From Anodontia alba (lineage: Eukaryota > Mollusca > Bivalvia > Lucinida > Lucinidae): 64,000 nt of DNA. Where the stretch lies: assembly GCA_964016985.1 (NCBI GenBank), contig OZ024826.1, positions 61,200,910-61,264,909 of the forward strand, in the 5' to 3' direction. Shown one piece after another: positions 28,401-43,400 of the stretch; within the stretch, counting starts at the first letter, position 1; the number at the start of each line of letters is the position of its first letter. Position numbers and translations under genes: made by a program. The notes below the pieces were generated by a model that searched no databases, had not been told where the DNA came from, and saw only the letters and a program-made list of their open reading frames with translations.

Positions 28401-31400
28401 CTAACAATCACATCCAAACCACGTGCATATCCTCATACTATGAAGAAAATGCAAGCAAAGTTTCATAATAATCGGTACAAAACTGTAAGAGGAGTTGTGC
28501 TCACAAAAGGTACCAACTGTTTATATAAATGACTAAGTTCACAAAAGGGTGAAAAATGACTAAGTTCACAATGTGGGAAAAGTGGCAAAAAATAATCCAA
28601 CATTATATCCAAACCACAGCACATCTTCATACCATGATGAAAACAAATGCAAAGTTTCAAAATGATCAGTAAAAAACTGTAAGAGGCGTTGCGCTCACAA
28701 GACACCCAGGGTAAATGTTGACAGAAAAACGAATGGACTGACGGACAAAAACTTGCAAAAGCATGTGCGATAAAAATGAGAATGTCCTCTGTTGTAAATT
28801 TGCTTGGCACTTTAACCCTTTCATCCTGGCAGACAAAAACAGATACCTGTTTAAACAGTAGATCCAGATGAGACAGCTCATAACAGGATCTACACTGTTT
28901 GCCATTCTGCTTTGGATTTTAGACTGACACCCCTATTTGCATCAGTGGACATGTCCAATTACAAGGATGAAAAAGTCCACTTCAGAAACTCAGGGATGAA
29001 TGGGTTAAGGGTTAACGCAGCTATGAACAACTGAATGCTGATCCAAGTATTATGACTGGTCCCTCTTACCTGCATTGTAGTTGGTTGTACCTCAGAGAGA
29101 AGGTGGAAGAATTTACAACAGAAATCTTGCTCTGCAAGACAGACTGGCTCCAGCTCACTCAACACTTTATCAAATACCTACAATTAGACAATCTTCGACA
29201 TTACTTGTATATGTAGCTCTATAGACTAATTCAGAGCCATTGTTTACACAAACTATATGTGTTGTAGCTCTTGATAAGGCGCGTTTTTCAACAAAAAAGT
29301 ATCTATATTTTTCTTATTTCTCAACAAAACATATGTTGTGGGTACTCATTAGAAGTGCCTCATCGAGGTGCTTCTAATGAGTACCCACAACATATGTTTT
29401 TGTCGAGAAATAAGAAAATTATTTACCTGATACACACTCTTATCTAAACCTATATAGATATCTATTCTTGTTTCTCTATCATTATATTTTTCTTTACGGA
29501 ATAGATCCCTTTCAGAAAGGGGACAATAACAAAGTTGACAAGAGTTACCTTCTCTGTAAGTACATCTATTCCCCTTAAGGTAAAGCCACAGTTTATAGGT
29601 TTCAACTATTTATACCAACAATACCTTAAGGCTTAGCACTCTGTGTAAAACTTTCAGCAGATGTCATTATGAAATATTTGTCTTGTTTTTCTAGAAAATA
29701 GGATTTGACACTTCATGCAAACTGTAAAGAGACAATTTGCTAGAAGTGTCATATCCTATTTTCTAGGAAAAATAAGAACAATATCATCAAAAATATCAAC
29801 AGTTTGTCGTCTGCTGAATTTGCCCATAGTACGGTGTGTTAATACCAACAGTATTTTAATGTGTCAAGTAAAATTACACCAGAGAATCATATGCTGATCG
29901 AAGTATTACAATTAACAATGTCCCTTGGAAAAGGTTGTAATAACTGAAACTAGTCGGGAATAAAATTTAAAATAAAACCTTGAAGTTTGATCTCTTTTAT
30001 TCAAATAAAATCAGAGTGATCATTCAAGAGATGATCCTGTAAAACTACAGATAGATGATGAACAATAGGAGCTGGGTCATAATAAACTACATGTACTTAA
30101 TGCTTTGCACTCTGGGTAAAATTTTCAGCAGAAGACATCTTGAAAATCTTTTTTTACTTTTCCCAGAAAACAGCATTTGCTATTTCATGTAAATTATTTC
30201 CAATATTTTTCCACAAATAAAAGCACCACAAGCATAATACCCTGCCATAGCAATTATTTGTTTATGTATTAAAGTTATCGTTGCGAAAATGTCTGGAAAG
30301 AAAATGATGGAGGGACAGATAACAATCCTAAACCAGATCTTGATAATATCAATGGACAGATAACAATCCTTAACAAGATCTTGATAATATCAATGCATAT
30401 AGCAAGTTTGGTTAAAAGGCCTTGTTATTTACTCAAGTTATCATCCGGAAACGAAAATATGGGCGTCTCGGGCAGATAACTCTGTAAAAATTTGACAAAA
30501 TTTGCCCATTAGCAATTCCAAAACAGATCTCCTCAATGTCAATGCATATAGCAAGTTTGGTTAAAATCCCTTGTGATTTACTCTTGTTATCGTCTGGAAT
30601 CGAAAATATGGGCCTGTCTCGGGCAGATAACTCCATAAAAATTTGACGAAATTTGCCCATTAGCAATTCCGAACCAGATCTCCTTAATGTCAATATATAT
30701 AGCAAGTTTGATTAAAATCCCTTGTTATTTACTCAAGTTATCGCCCAGAAACGAAAATATGGACGTGTCTCGGGCAGATAACTCCTTAAAATTTTGACAA
30801 AATTTTCCCATTAGCAATCCCAAACCAGATCTCCTTAATGTCAATGTATATAGCAAGTTTGGTTAAAATCCCTTGTAATTTACTCAAGTTATCGTCCAGA
30901 AATGAAAATATGGGCGTGTCTCGGGCAGATAACTCCGTAAAAATTTGACGAAATTTGCCCATTAGCAATCCCAAACCTGATCTCCTTAATGTCAATATAT
31001 ACAGCAAGTACGATTAAAATCCCTTGTTATTTACTCAAGTTTATCGCCCAGAAACGAAAATATGGGCGTGTCTCGGGCAGATAACTCCTTAAAAATTTGA
31101 CAAAATTTGCCCATTAGCAATCCCAAACCAGATCTCCACAATATCAATGCACATACCAAGTTTGGTGAAAATCCACTGATGTTTACTCGTTATCATCCGG
31201 AAATGAAAAACGGACAGACAGATGGACGGACGGACGACAGACGGACATACGACGGATGGATGGACAGACACACGGATGTCCAACGTGAAACCATAATACC
31301 CCGCCACTATTGTGTGGCGGGGTATAAAAATGTATGTTTGGCTAATCATTAAAAGCGCCTCAATGTGATGCTTCTAATGAGTACGGAGAATGTATGTTGT

Positions 31401-34400
31401 TGTGGAGAAATAAGAGAAATAATTTTATGTCTACTCCTCTTATCTGGAACTATGACACTGTTGGTTCATAGTGGCCTGACTTCACTCAGCCTTACTCTTA
31501 AAGCACCAAGTAAAATATGTAGCTGATAACCATCTATTTTTTTTATTATTTTTTTTCACAGAAAATATGTCTTGATATTCCATGTGAATTGTCTGCTTGG
31601 CAGACAATTCACACGAATTGTCAAGACTTATTTTCTATGAAAAATAAAAAAATATATATATTCAAAACTCTTGTCTGCTGCAGTTGTGATTGGCTCTTTA
31701 AGGATTGCCTATGACTCCTATGAGTTGGAAATAAAGATCAACTGTAGATAGAGAAATAAAGTACCTGATCAAAGAGATGTCTTATAGCGAGATCATTCTC
31801 GGAACCATGGATAATATTAATGGACTCTACACTCTGCATGGACCCAGACCTGCTCCTATCAGGAGGTTTATTTAGACTGGTTGATGATCCAGATAACTTT
31901 CCCAAACCACTGCTGGTGCTCAGATCTTGAAAAACAGAAAATAATCTAGAAAAGTACAAGACTAAAACAAGCATAATAATGGTATCTCTTAACTTATCAA
32001 ATTTCCACTATTCAAATGCTCATTTAATCACTATAAACTAAGAAAATTGCATTAAACTGGTCCTGATCAGGGAATTTCAACTTTGACTGAAAGTACACCA
32101 ATATTAGATACATATAGATGCTTACTTGAGTATAAATTACAGAAACTATTTATGACTATATAATAAAGGGATTATTGCACTGTTATTCATGAATATTGCC
32201 CAGCATTGAGATATCAAAAGGTGCTCTCACGCTCGTGTCTTTTGATATCCCAACTTGGGACACTATTTACAAATATCAGTGCAATAAAACAAATATTTTA
32301 AAATGTCAATTACTTAGATTACATAGAAAAATGACAATAAAGTGTCATTTTTCAATATAATGTACACATTTTTTTTAAGTGTTGTATCCAAACAAAAATA
32401 AATAGATTATACAGAAAAATGAATATAAATCGTCATCTCTCTATATAATCTACATGTTTTTGTTTGAATACAAAATTTTGGGGTCCACCTGCAAACCATA
32501 CTAGATCAGAAACCATCTTACAATGAACCGTATTAAAAAGAGGTTTCAGTATACATCTATATTGAAAAAGAAAACTGGCTTGCCACTTTTTTTTGATAAT
32601 AATCTTATTGTGGTGACAAAATATCTCTGAATTACAGAGGGGAATCATAACCTGGACATAAGCCTTACACATCCAGCCTCTTCCAACAGGTAAGGAAAAC
32701 TGATACACTTTCTGGGGAAACTGCTCTGGCTGAATTGTCTTTGCTCCCCACTTGGGAGCAAATTCTTTTGTTTTAGAGTACACACCTTTTTAGAAGGGTC
32801 TAGGTGTGTAGGGAAGCAAACATGAAGTCCTGAAAGTACCAACTGTATCCAGTCCCTTGCAGAAGTTTATTGGAAACTGTGTACGAGGACGTGTCAATAA
32901 ATAACCAGCCTATCCCATTTCCGATGGACCAAGACGGTCACCATTTTCATGCTTTGTTTCAATATATGATTTATACATGGGTACAAAATTGCAAACGTAT
33001 CGAGTCATTCTTTAATAAGATATTGAATGTCAAACATGATTAGTGTTGCAAAGGCATGCTTTTCATCTAAAGTTGAGTACCATGCTGTAATTCGGTACTT
33101 GTATTTAAAAGGTAAAACGGGCAAGGAAATACACGGCAAGTTAGCCGATGTTTATGGGTCTTCTGCACCATCTTATGCTCTGGTTAAATTCTGGGTAGGG
33201 AAATTCAAACCCGGTAGAACATCTTTAGAAGGTGAAGCCAGGTCTGGACGCCCACTGGATGCCACCAACGAAGTAATGTGTAAGAAAGTTTGGGATCTGG
33301 TATACTCTGATAGGCGAATTCAGGTGGAAGAAATAGCGCAGGCATTAGGCATTTCACATGGTAGCGTTTCAACAATCTTACATGATTGTTTAGGTATGCG
33401 CAAGCTAAAAGCCCGTTGGGTCCCCAAATCCCTTAGCGATGAGCAAATGGCAACCAGAGCATCAGTATGCAGTGCCTTGTTGAAGCATTTTAGGTCAAAA
33501 GATGATTTTCTTTTGTGTCTGGTGACTGTAGATGAGACTTGGGTTCATAATTATGAGCCAGAGAATAAAGCTCAGAGTCGTCAGTGGGTAGGGCCTGGGT
33601 CCCCGAGGCCAAAGAAATTCAAGACGCAACCATCTGCTGGCAAGGTGATGGCCACAGTATTTTGGGATGCAAAGGGCGTTATTATGTCGGACTTTTTACC
33701 CAAGAGAAGTACAATAACTGGAGTGTACTATGCAAACTTGTTAGACCAGCTGAGAACCGCCATCCGTGAAAAACGCTGAGGTAAACTCTCTAAAAGTGTT
33801 TTGCTGCAACAGGACAACGCGTGAGTCCACACTTGCAAAGTTGCAATGGATGCTGTAGAGCGAAATGGGTATGAATTAATACCAAATCCTGCCTATTCGC
33901 CTGACCTAGCTCCTAGCGACTTCTTCATATTCCCAAACTTGAAAAAAGGATATCCGTGGACTTCATTTTCGGTCTGATGAAGAAGTTGTGACGGCAGTTG
34001 AGGTGTGGGTTAATGGACAGGACCCTGACTTTTTCAGTTCTGGGCTGATGGCACTTGAACACCGTTGGTCTAAGTGCATCCCACTAGAGGGCAATTACAT
34101 TGAAAAAAGAAGAGGTGGATCTCAACTGAAAATAAGTTAGGCTGGTTACTTATTTACTCACCCTCATATTTGACACAGGAATCTGAAATGCATGTCCATT
34201 AACTTTTACCACTTTCTGAGCTAATTCAGCAGATAAATTGATGATATTTTTCTTATTTTTTTCCCAAAATATTGGCTTTAACAGTTCATGCAAATTGACA
34301 ATTTGTATAAATTGTCAAAGCCTATTTTCTGCAAAAAAAAAAAAAAGAACAGAAAAGAAAAGAAAATATTTCAAAATGTCATTTGCTGGATTTTTATCCA

Positions 34401-37400
34401 GCATGCTTAGCATTAAAGTGGTAAATGGAGTCAGTGTCTATGTTTTTATATTAAAAGAACTAGAACTCACTAAGTTTACTTCTATCTCCTTTTCCCATCA
34501 TGGCCTGTCTAGCAAGATCCAAGAATTCCTGTATTTCTCTTGTGTACAACTTGGACAGATTCTGAGAATAGACCTGAATCAGAACAACATCACATGATTA
34601 AGGGAAATAATTACACTTTCAAGGCAGACAACTGTCATAATTATTTATCACTCTTCTGAAAAAGAGTTTACCCTAAAAGGAAAGGATTTCCTCCCCCCTG
34701 GGAGCAAATTCTTTCCTTTTACAGTAGACCCCTTTCAGAATGGGCTTAGTGTGCAGGCAACCAAAACAGGAAGTCCCAAAAGTTGTTTTCCCTTGTCAAA
34801 AAAGGCATAAAATCTAGCAGGGGTATCTAGCCCCTTTAAAAAAAGTTATTTTGTATGGTTTTAATCTAATAAAGCCAAACAAACAAAGGTAAAAGTTTAT
34901 GTTTATCTTTTCATGCAAAACCTGTGACCAAAGACCTCATAAGAATCATCTAAAACAATTTTAACCTTTACCATTCGCTTGGCTTTTCAGCAGACGAAAA
35001 ATTGATATTTTCTCATTTTTTAAAAACAAAAAACACCTGTTTTCTGGAAAAGATAAGAATAATATTTCAATATGTCATCTGCTGATAATCTAACCCGGAA
35101 TGTTGAGCATTATTGAGAGCCTACAACAGAGATAATGACATTTTCTCATTTTTTCCAAAAAAAAACAAAACAAAAAAAACTGTTTTCTGCAAAAGATAAG
35201 AATAACATTTCAATATGTCATCTGCTGATAATTTAACCCAGAATGTTAAGCTTTATCAAGAGCTACAACAGACTGCATTGTATTTCCATCAATTTAACCC
35301 TTGTCCTGCTGAATAAATTAAGATGCCACGCCTGCTTCTAATTTTCAGCCAAGCAGATTACTTGATCCAAATAATTGATACAAATTCACATACTGAATGG
35401 CAAACAATGCAGATCCACATCAGTTGGCTTCTTCAGAAGCCAAATGATCTGGATCTACACTGTTTGCAAAGGCAGGGTATATCCAGGTTCAGCAGGACAA
35501 GGGTTAAATATACTTCAAACTGACTGAAGGACAATCTATCGATAAAGATGATACAGTGCTGATACTTTCACGGTAGAGTATATTGTAAAATGTACAAACA
35601 ATTTTATAGGCTGTCTACTGGATTAATGCATTAATTTCTATATAATAATACATTTTTGTCTGTCTACAACACAACTGTTTAGCTAACACTGTTTTCCTGT
35701 GGATCCCAGCAGTTTTGTTATAAAGAGGCTGTGGTGTATACCCAAAGTAGTGTTGTAATGAGTAGCTTTATAATAAGACTCCAGTGTGCTCTTTATACAG
35801 CATGCCCCGGATAACCCATAGCTCAAGACAAGAGAGGGTATCCACAATTTTTTTTCTTATTTCTCCAAGAAAATATATGTTATGGTACTCATCAGAAGTG
35901 CCTAACTAAGGCTCTTCTAACGAGTACCCACAATACAGTAAAACCTCAATGGCTCAAACATCTTTGGGACCATGGAAATTTATTCTAGACATGGGTAGTT
36001 CGAGCCACTAAGGGTTAATCATAGCGCCAGGTCAGGCAGGAAGAAAATGGTGATAATTTAGGGAAGTTTTTTTATCTTCTATACAATAATGGTTATGTTG
36101 AGTGTACTCATTAGAATTGACTTGACAAGGCAATTCTAATGAGTACACACAACATACAATTTCATTACAAAATAGGAAAAAAGCCTAAAATATCCCTAAA
36201 TATTTGCTTTCTCGAGCTGTCGGAAAAGTTTCGTAGGGACTCAAAAACGAGTTTAAATTATCCAAGGTAAATGAGCCATCGGTGTTCAAGTCATCAAGGT
36301 TTTACTGTATATGATTTTTCCTTTTTGGTAAAAAAAAAGAGCTTTATCTGAAGCTATGATACCTTTGACAGTTCTTTGAAACTTTTGGGATCTGAGTTTT
36401 TTAACCACATCATGAGGTCTGTGTATGGTGTTAAATCTCGGTGACTAGAATGGTGCTGAGGTAATCTCAATTCCGAGGCATGCCGGCTTAACGTCTCTCC
36501 AGACTCATTGGCCTGAAAAACAATCATAAATACAAGTGATATAAAAATACTTGAATATTTAAGTACTACTTGTACTGCAACTTATGTTTCACATTATTAA
36601 AAAATGTCCACTATGACATATCAGCCTCTATGTGAGACAACGTACCATCTGACACGTGCCAAACAGAGATTCAGATCAGCCTGCACATCCAAACAGTCTG
36701 ATCAGTCTTTGTTGTCTGCATGAAGAAACTTTGCATCCTTGGCTATCCAATATGCTCTCGGCAAAGATTCTGATTAGACTGCACGAACATGCAGGCTGAT
36801 CTGAATCTTCACTGGGCTCACATGCCCAAGGGTATGTTTTCTGACTTTGCTGCTAATATGTGAACAGTGAAGGCTCAGTTTAGCTTGCAAATATGTTGAT
36901 ATCTTCTGGGCAATGGATTCCATGATTCAGTATGGAAGTGCTGTAGGCTGACATCAAACATTTTGTTCACATGTCATATAATGCAAACTGCAAGATTTCC
37001 TGGGTATCTTGACTTATTTTTATGTCACATGCACAGTAAAGGTCCAGATCAGTTTGTGGTCTCATGCAATCTGAGCAGCATCCTTATTACCTGCTCACAG
37101 AATATTTGGAGATTGTAGGATATGTCAATGAACAGAGAAATCCCTAATACACATGAGCCATAATGTCAGAAAACACACTTTCAGACACATGCACCCTGCA
37201 AAGATTAAGATCAGCCTCCACATTTGGGCAGTCTGATCAGAATCTTCTTTGGGCACATTCTAGTCAACTAAGGATGCAAAGTTTCTTCATGAAAAATCAA
37301 AAAAATAATGTCTGCTACCATTTTAGTTTAAACATATTTCTATTTGTATAAATACAGACACAATATATATCAACATGAACACATTTCAACTGGGATTCAG

Positions 37401-40400
37401 AAAAAAGTCAAGGACTTATATGAATGGCACTTTAAGAATCACTACATTACCTGATGAATAAAAAGATTATTAAGATGATGTGCCAGTCGCTTGGAGAAGT
37501 CCGAGGAATAATTGGCAAACTTTTTCTGCTGTTCTTTTACTGCTGACATATTCTGGAGAGCTGAAATAATATATATAGGTTAGATAAGTGTGGGTATCAG
37601 GTTAATATTTTTCTTATTTCTCCATTAAAACATATATTGTGGGTACTCATTAGAAGTGCCTCAGCGAGGCACTTCTAATGAGTATCACAACATATTTTTT
37701 TGTGGAGAGATAAGACAAATATTGAAAAAAGTGCCTTAACTAGAGCTATGTAATATACAAGTTGTGTCGAGGAAAAAGCCATAAAAACCAATATGAGCTG
37801 GGGGCACAGCAACTGCTACAAGATTCAATGACCACCAAGCAATGACTCAGATCATCCTGCTCAAATGCACAGGCTGATCAGTCATTGCTTTGCACACTGT
37901 GGGTAGCCAAACAGCCAAGCATTCTTTAGGTGGATGGCAGAGGTTCTGCTTAGAATACAGTCGACTCCCGTTATCTCGAATTCCAAGGGACTCTCTGAAA
38001 TATTTCGAAATATCCATACTTCGACATATCAGATTTGCAGAATTGAGGAAAAACTCATTCGATTAACCACATCTAACAAATATATGTGTAATTGGACTCT
38101 TGAAGTTAGAGATATATTGAAAATATTGTGGAAAAGAGGAGAAATTGCTCCTTAGGAGCAACTTCTCCTCTTTTCCACAATATTTTTTACATGTTGTTAG
38201 ATTTTCATATTTAGGCAGGGACCAGATTTTTACTTCGAGATAAGCGGTTATTTGAGATAAACGAGTTCAAGATAGCAAGAGTCAACTGTATATCGATGCA
38301 CACAGCTGATCTGAGTCTTCACTGGACACACAAGCAAGCTTGTTAGAAATGCAGTGCCCCGGCTCATATGTGAACAAACTAACAGCAGCCTGCACATCTG
38401 TACAGGTATGTTGTTTGGTTTTCACTCACTGTGACATATATTCCATGTGGTTTTCAATGAAGATATTTTTTCTTAAGCAAAATTTTTGGTATTTTTCTTT
38501 CTTCTAGGCTTTATAAACTACCGTCAGAGAAAACAGATGACTCCCCTATCTCCAACTTTATAAGTCAAGATCACCAAAATGTAATCAACTCCACACACTG
38601 TCCCAGTGATGTAGCTATGTAAATCTGACTTAAATCAATTCATCAAAGAGTTCACACAAGCTGACTTCTGCTTAAATTTGACAATCTTTGGAGTACTGTG
38701 ACCTTGAAAATTAGGTCAAGGTCACCAAAAACCAATCAGCTATTAAGTATGTCCCAAAAATATATCCCTGCAAGTTTGATAAAAATCTGTTGCCCAGTTC
38801 AAGTGATCACACAAAAGAAGTAGTCATGTTGAGGCCAACATCACAGAGAAAGGTAGCTGGGCTAAAAAGCAATATGAGTCACAATGAGAGAAAACGTACC
38901 TTCTGCCATATGTGCACAACAATAACTCAAATCAAGCTGCACCTCTACAGTCTGATAAGATCTTCATTGAAAGCATGAAGAAACTTTGCATCCTTGGCAA
39001 TCCAAGATGTGCCCAGTGAAAATTCTGATCAGACTGAATAAATTCACAGGCTGATGTGAATGTTTGTTTTCTGACATTGCAGATCATACGTTTCACTCCA
39101 CCTCTGGTGGATGACAGAATTAAAACCACATCAGCAAGGCAATGCTAAATGCTTGCAGAATCACTGGATACTGTTCATAAAGTATAAATAAACAGAGACG
39201 GTCCTGATCATATTGTGCACAATATGTAGGTTGATAGAAACACAGATAGACACAGATAGGTACATTTTCTTTTACTATACCTCATGTAGATATTTTTGTG
39301 TATAGTTGTTACCTGGGTGTATGTCAGCTCGAACACATCTCTGTAACTGATAGGCAGCTGCTGTACAGTCAAGTATACCATTAGGTGTGGACAAATCTCC
39401 CTCTTTCAATGATTTCACATATTTAGCATCCAGGTCAAGCTGGTTCTGTAGTACAAATGTATACAGAGTAAAAGTCCAAGATTTCATTAAAGCTTAGCAC
39501 TCTGAGTAAAAATGTCAGCAGAACATGCAAAAGTACTTTTCTTATTTTTCCCAGAAATAGGCATGAAATGTCAGAACCTGTTTACTGGGGAAAATAAGAA
39601 AAATATCACCAATGTGTCTGCTGAATTAGCCAAAAGAGTGGTAAGGTTAGTACACTTTCAGAAGCAACTCTGTCAAAATTATTTTTGTCCCCTCCTGAAA
39701 AAGGGTCCATTGATTGTGTCGGGGTTTCACGACATGTCAACCCTTGTGGGTCATTTTGTGTGTTTCCCAGAGAAAGAGAGAAGACATATAGAAGAGATGA
39801 AAGAGATGGATTAAAAAGAGGGACAGGGAAGAAAGAGGAAAAGGAATGAAAGTGAAGAAACAGAATAAAAACATTCCCCTTCTACCCTTACCTGCTGCAA
39901 GGATAGTAGGCCTTGCCCAACTGTAAGCCAATATCAGTTGAATGCTCCAATGACGTAAGATACATGAATGAAAATGGGTCCACTCTAGGGTTTCCAGCAG
40001 GAGCAAATTCTTTCCTTACAGAGTAGACTCCCTTTCAGAAGGGGATTGGTATGCAGTAAAGCAAACAGGAGGTCACAAAAGTTGTCTCCCTGGACAGAAA
40101 ATCTAATAAGTGTATCCAGTCTTCTTAAAACACTTCATAGGGGAGCCAGTATTATTCAAGTAAAGCCCTAGAATAACTGCAGCTCTCAAGTACAGGCATC
40201 TAGCTGAATATTCTGCAGTTTTTTTAACTCTTTGTATGCTGGGTAATTTTGCTTGCTTTTTTGTCATCTGTGGATTTTTTTATTTGTTTAAAACTGACTT
40301 TTTCAAAAAAATCTTTCAGGAACACCATCAGGGTGTCAAACAGTTTGGATCCAGATTAGGCCTGATGTTTTGTTCGGCCTGATCTGAATCCGAACTGTTT

Positions 40401-43400
40401 GAAAAAGTTATAAGCAGATGATAAAAGTTGCCACTAGCGGGGAAAGAGTTACTGTAATAGTTTTTCCGCAATGTCCAAAAAATATCCTGCCATAATTCTA
40501 GTACCAGAACATGTTTTTGAAAAGAAAAATATCGGCAAGTGTTATTATTGGTTAAGTCTTAACTAATTAAACTTTGCGGTCTCAATGTAATGTGTTCTGT
40601 ATTGCAGTGTGGGTCCAGGTTTGGTACTAGCTGCCACTGTGGACATCTTCAGGCTTCTGCATTTGTGGGGGACTGGTACACATTCAGATACCCAATGCAA
40701 TGAAAAATGGGTGGGTAAAACTAGCTAAAAATATCCAATTGCTTAAAACCTTATCTAGGGCACTGATATAACCCAACACCCCTCCTGATTAGCAGTTCTG
40801 TGACTTGCATGATAGTGTGATAGCTTATTATTGCACAGTATTGCTGTAGAGTAACAGCCTGTATAATGTACAGTGAACCCTTGTTACAATGACAGCATGT
40901 TCCTAAAGACTTTGCCTTTAAAATGAATTTGCCGTTGTACAGAATATTTAATAAGCAGATTGATACGTAAGAAAGGTCTTGTTTTGTTCTTATTTCCTCA
41001 TAGAACAATTGTTTTGGATATTTGTTAGAACTGCCTCACTGAGGGGATTCTAATTCTTTAAATTATTAAATACAATATTCTTGCATAATTTGTGACTAAT
41101 TGGTACCTCTAACTGAAGGTTTCATAACAGTCAAATTGTCATTATAACAAACTTTTTGTGTATCGAGTGTTAGTATAAAGAGGGTTGTCTGAAATTTGCA
41201 CGTCTGTGCTGACACTAGTGTTAGATGATACTTGGTAATTCATCGTACCAATAGTTTAAGTCATTATTCACATTACCAATAACCTTTGTTACACTACTTT
41301 AGATACCTCAGTTTTAAGCTTTCATCTTATTATCACTCTCCTCTCTGTATCATCACATAGTTTATCAAGTGTGAACGTTAGGAAATAAGAATAATAATGA
41401 TTAAGCAGCAGCAGGGTATTAGTATTGTTTACATTCTCGCTACTCAATAGCATATACTACTTGGAGAAAAGAAAGCGTCTTCTCCTCCCCTCCCATTAAT
41501 GGATGCATGCTTCACTCGCTCTGACAGCAGAGGGTTATGCAGCAACAAGGGACGTCACACTATGACATGGTTACTACATATTTGTTTCTACTCACCACCA
41601 AGCTTTCTAATTCTGTCAGCAATTTTTCATTTCTGACATTGATCAATGGCTAATTTACATGTATGTTTCTACTCACCACCAAGCTTTCTAATTCTGTCAG
41701 CAATTTTTCATGTTTCTGACATTGATCAATGGCTAATACACGTTTGTTTCTACTCACCACCAAGCTTTCTAATTCTGTCAGCAATTTTTCATGATTCATG
41801 TTTCTGACGTTGATCAATGTATCTTTATCCTTCATCACTTCCATCTGTTCTTTCACTGCCTGAAAACAAAATACAGCAAAACTTTGATGACTCAAAAACG
41901 AATGAGTCATCTACAGCTAATTCAAACTTGCTTTGAAGCCCAAGGAAATTCTTTCAATAGCTCAAGAAAACAAATATTTAGGGATATTTTAGGAAAATTT
42001 CCTGAATATGTATGTTGTGTGTACTCATTAGTAGAATTTTAACATACCATTGCTTTATAGAAGATAGAAAAGACATCCCTAAATTATACCTATTTGCCTC
42101 CTGACCTGGTGCTATGATTAACCTTGAGTGGCTCGAACTACCTATGTCTAGAACAAATTTGCATAGTTCCAAAGACTTTTGAGTCATTGAAGTTAGATTG
42201 TAGTATAATTACATTATGGTTATATATCACCCATTAAAGACTGAATAAACTCTCCCACACTTTATATTTGTTTGTGTTGAGGTTTTACTGCCCAGTCAAC
42301 CCTATGGAGTCATGTCGAGTGCGGTCAGTTTACCTAACCACGCGTTTACTGGGCAGGCTTAGTCCTCTGAGGGGTTAACCAGTATTGTGCACATTCTTTC
42401 GCCAGAAACTGACAAATGCCCTTCTTGAATCAGTGGAAGGGAGAGAATGACTGTAGAAAATATTTCATGATCATTCTCTAAGAAAGAATGTTGCCGACCT
42501 AGGCGGGGGTCGAACCCGCAACCTCCTGGTCTCCAGTCGGACACGCACACTATATATTGGAAGAGTCCATTTTCCATTTTAGATATGTCAGGCTATATGA
42601 TGTAGATATTCCTAAAGAAAAATGATTGAACTATTTGCAAATAGTGGAGACCCTGATCAGACAGCGTGTTCTGCAGCATCTAATCTGGGTCTGCACTGCT
42701 TGTCAGTTACCCCTTTAGGGTATCTTCAATGGAATAAAGACCAAAAGCCCTTTTTTTCACATCTATATCTTATGGGACTTATAATAATTCTTAAATGTCA
42801 CTGGTCACATTTGCTTACTGATGTCACTTTCTTAAACTAGCATAACTTAATAACATGGTTACACCGATTAAACCATGTTTACCACTCAGAATTTGGTTAC
42901 ACTGAAACTACAAGAAGATTTCACTACATCCTAGCTTGTGGGCAGCAGCTTTGTGGATGGAAATTCCAAGTCCACATGGGTAATAACCCACATCAATTGA
43001 TTTTTAACAGCCATATCTCATGCAAAACTGAATAAATACCCTTTAAAGAGACCACTCTGGGCTGGAGCTTTAGCTTCCCTTTTCAAGAGGTCACTTCAGC
43101 AGAGGTTGATTTAATTCCCTGTAATGCGAATCCCTTCTCGAAGGGGATTCTCTTAAAGGAAAGAATTTGCTCCCATTGGGAGCAAATTCTTTCTTTTAAG
43201 AGTATCCCTCTTCGAGAAGGGAGACAAATCCTTAGACAGATTGCACTTAAAAATGTAAACATTCGCTTGAACAAAATACCTGGAGAATCTTGTCGTAAGA
43301 GTCTAGTTTAGTTTCAATAACTTCAGCTTGTTGTATACCATCATCTAACAACCTCATTAGGTTCAATACTTGGTCCTCACTACCCATTATGGAATGTATG

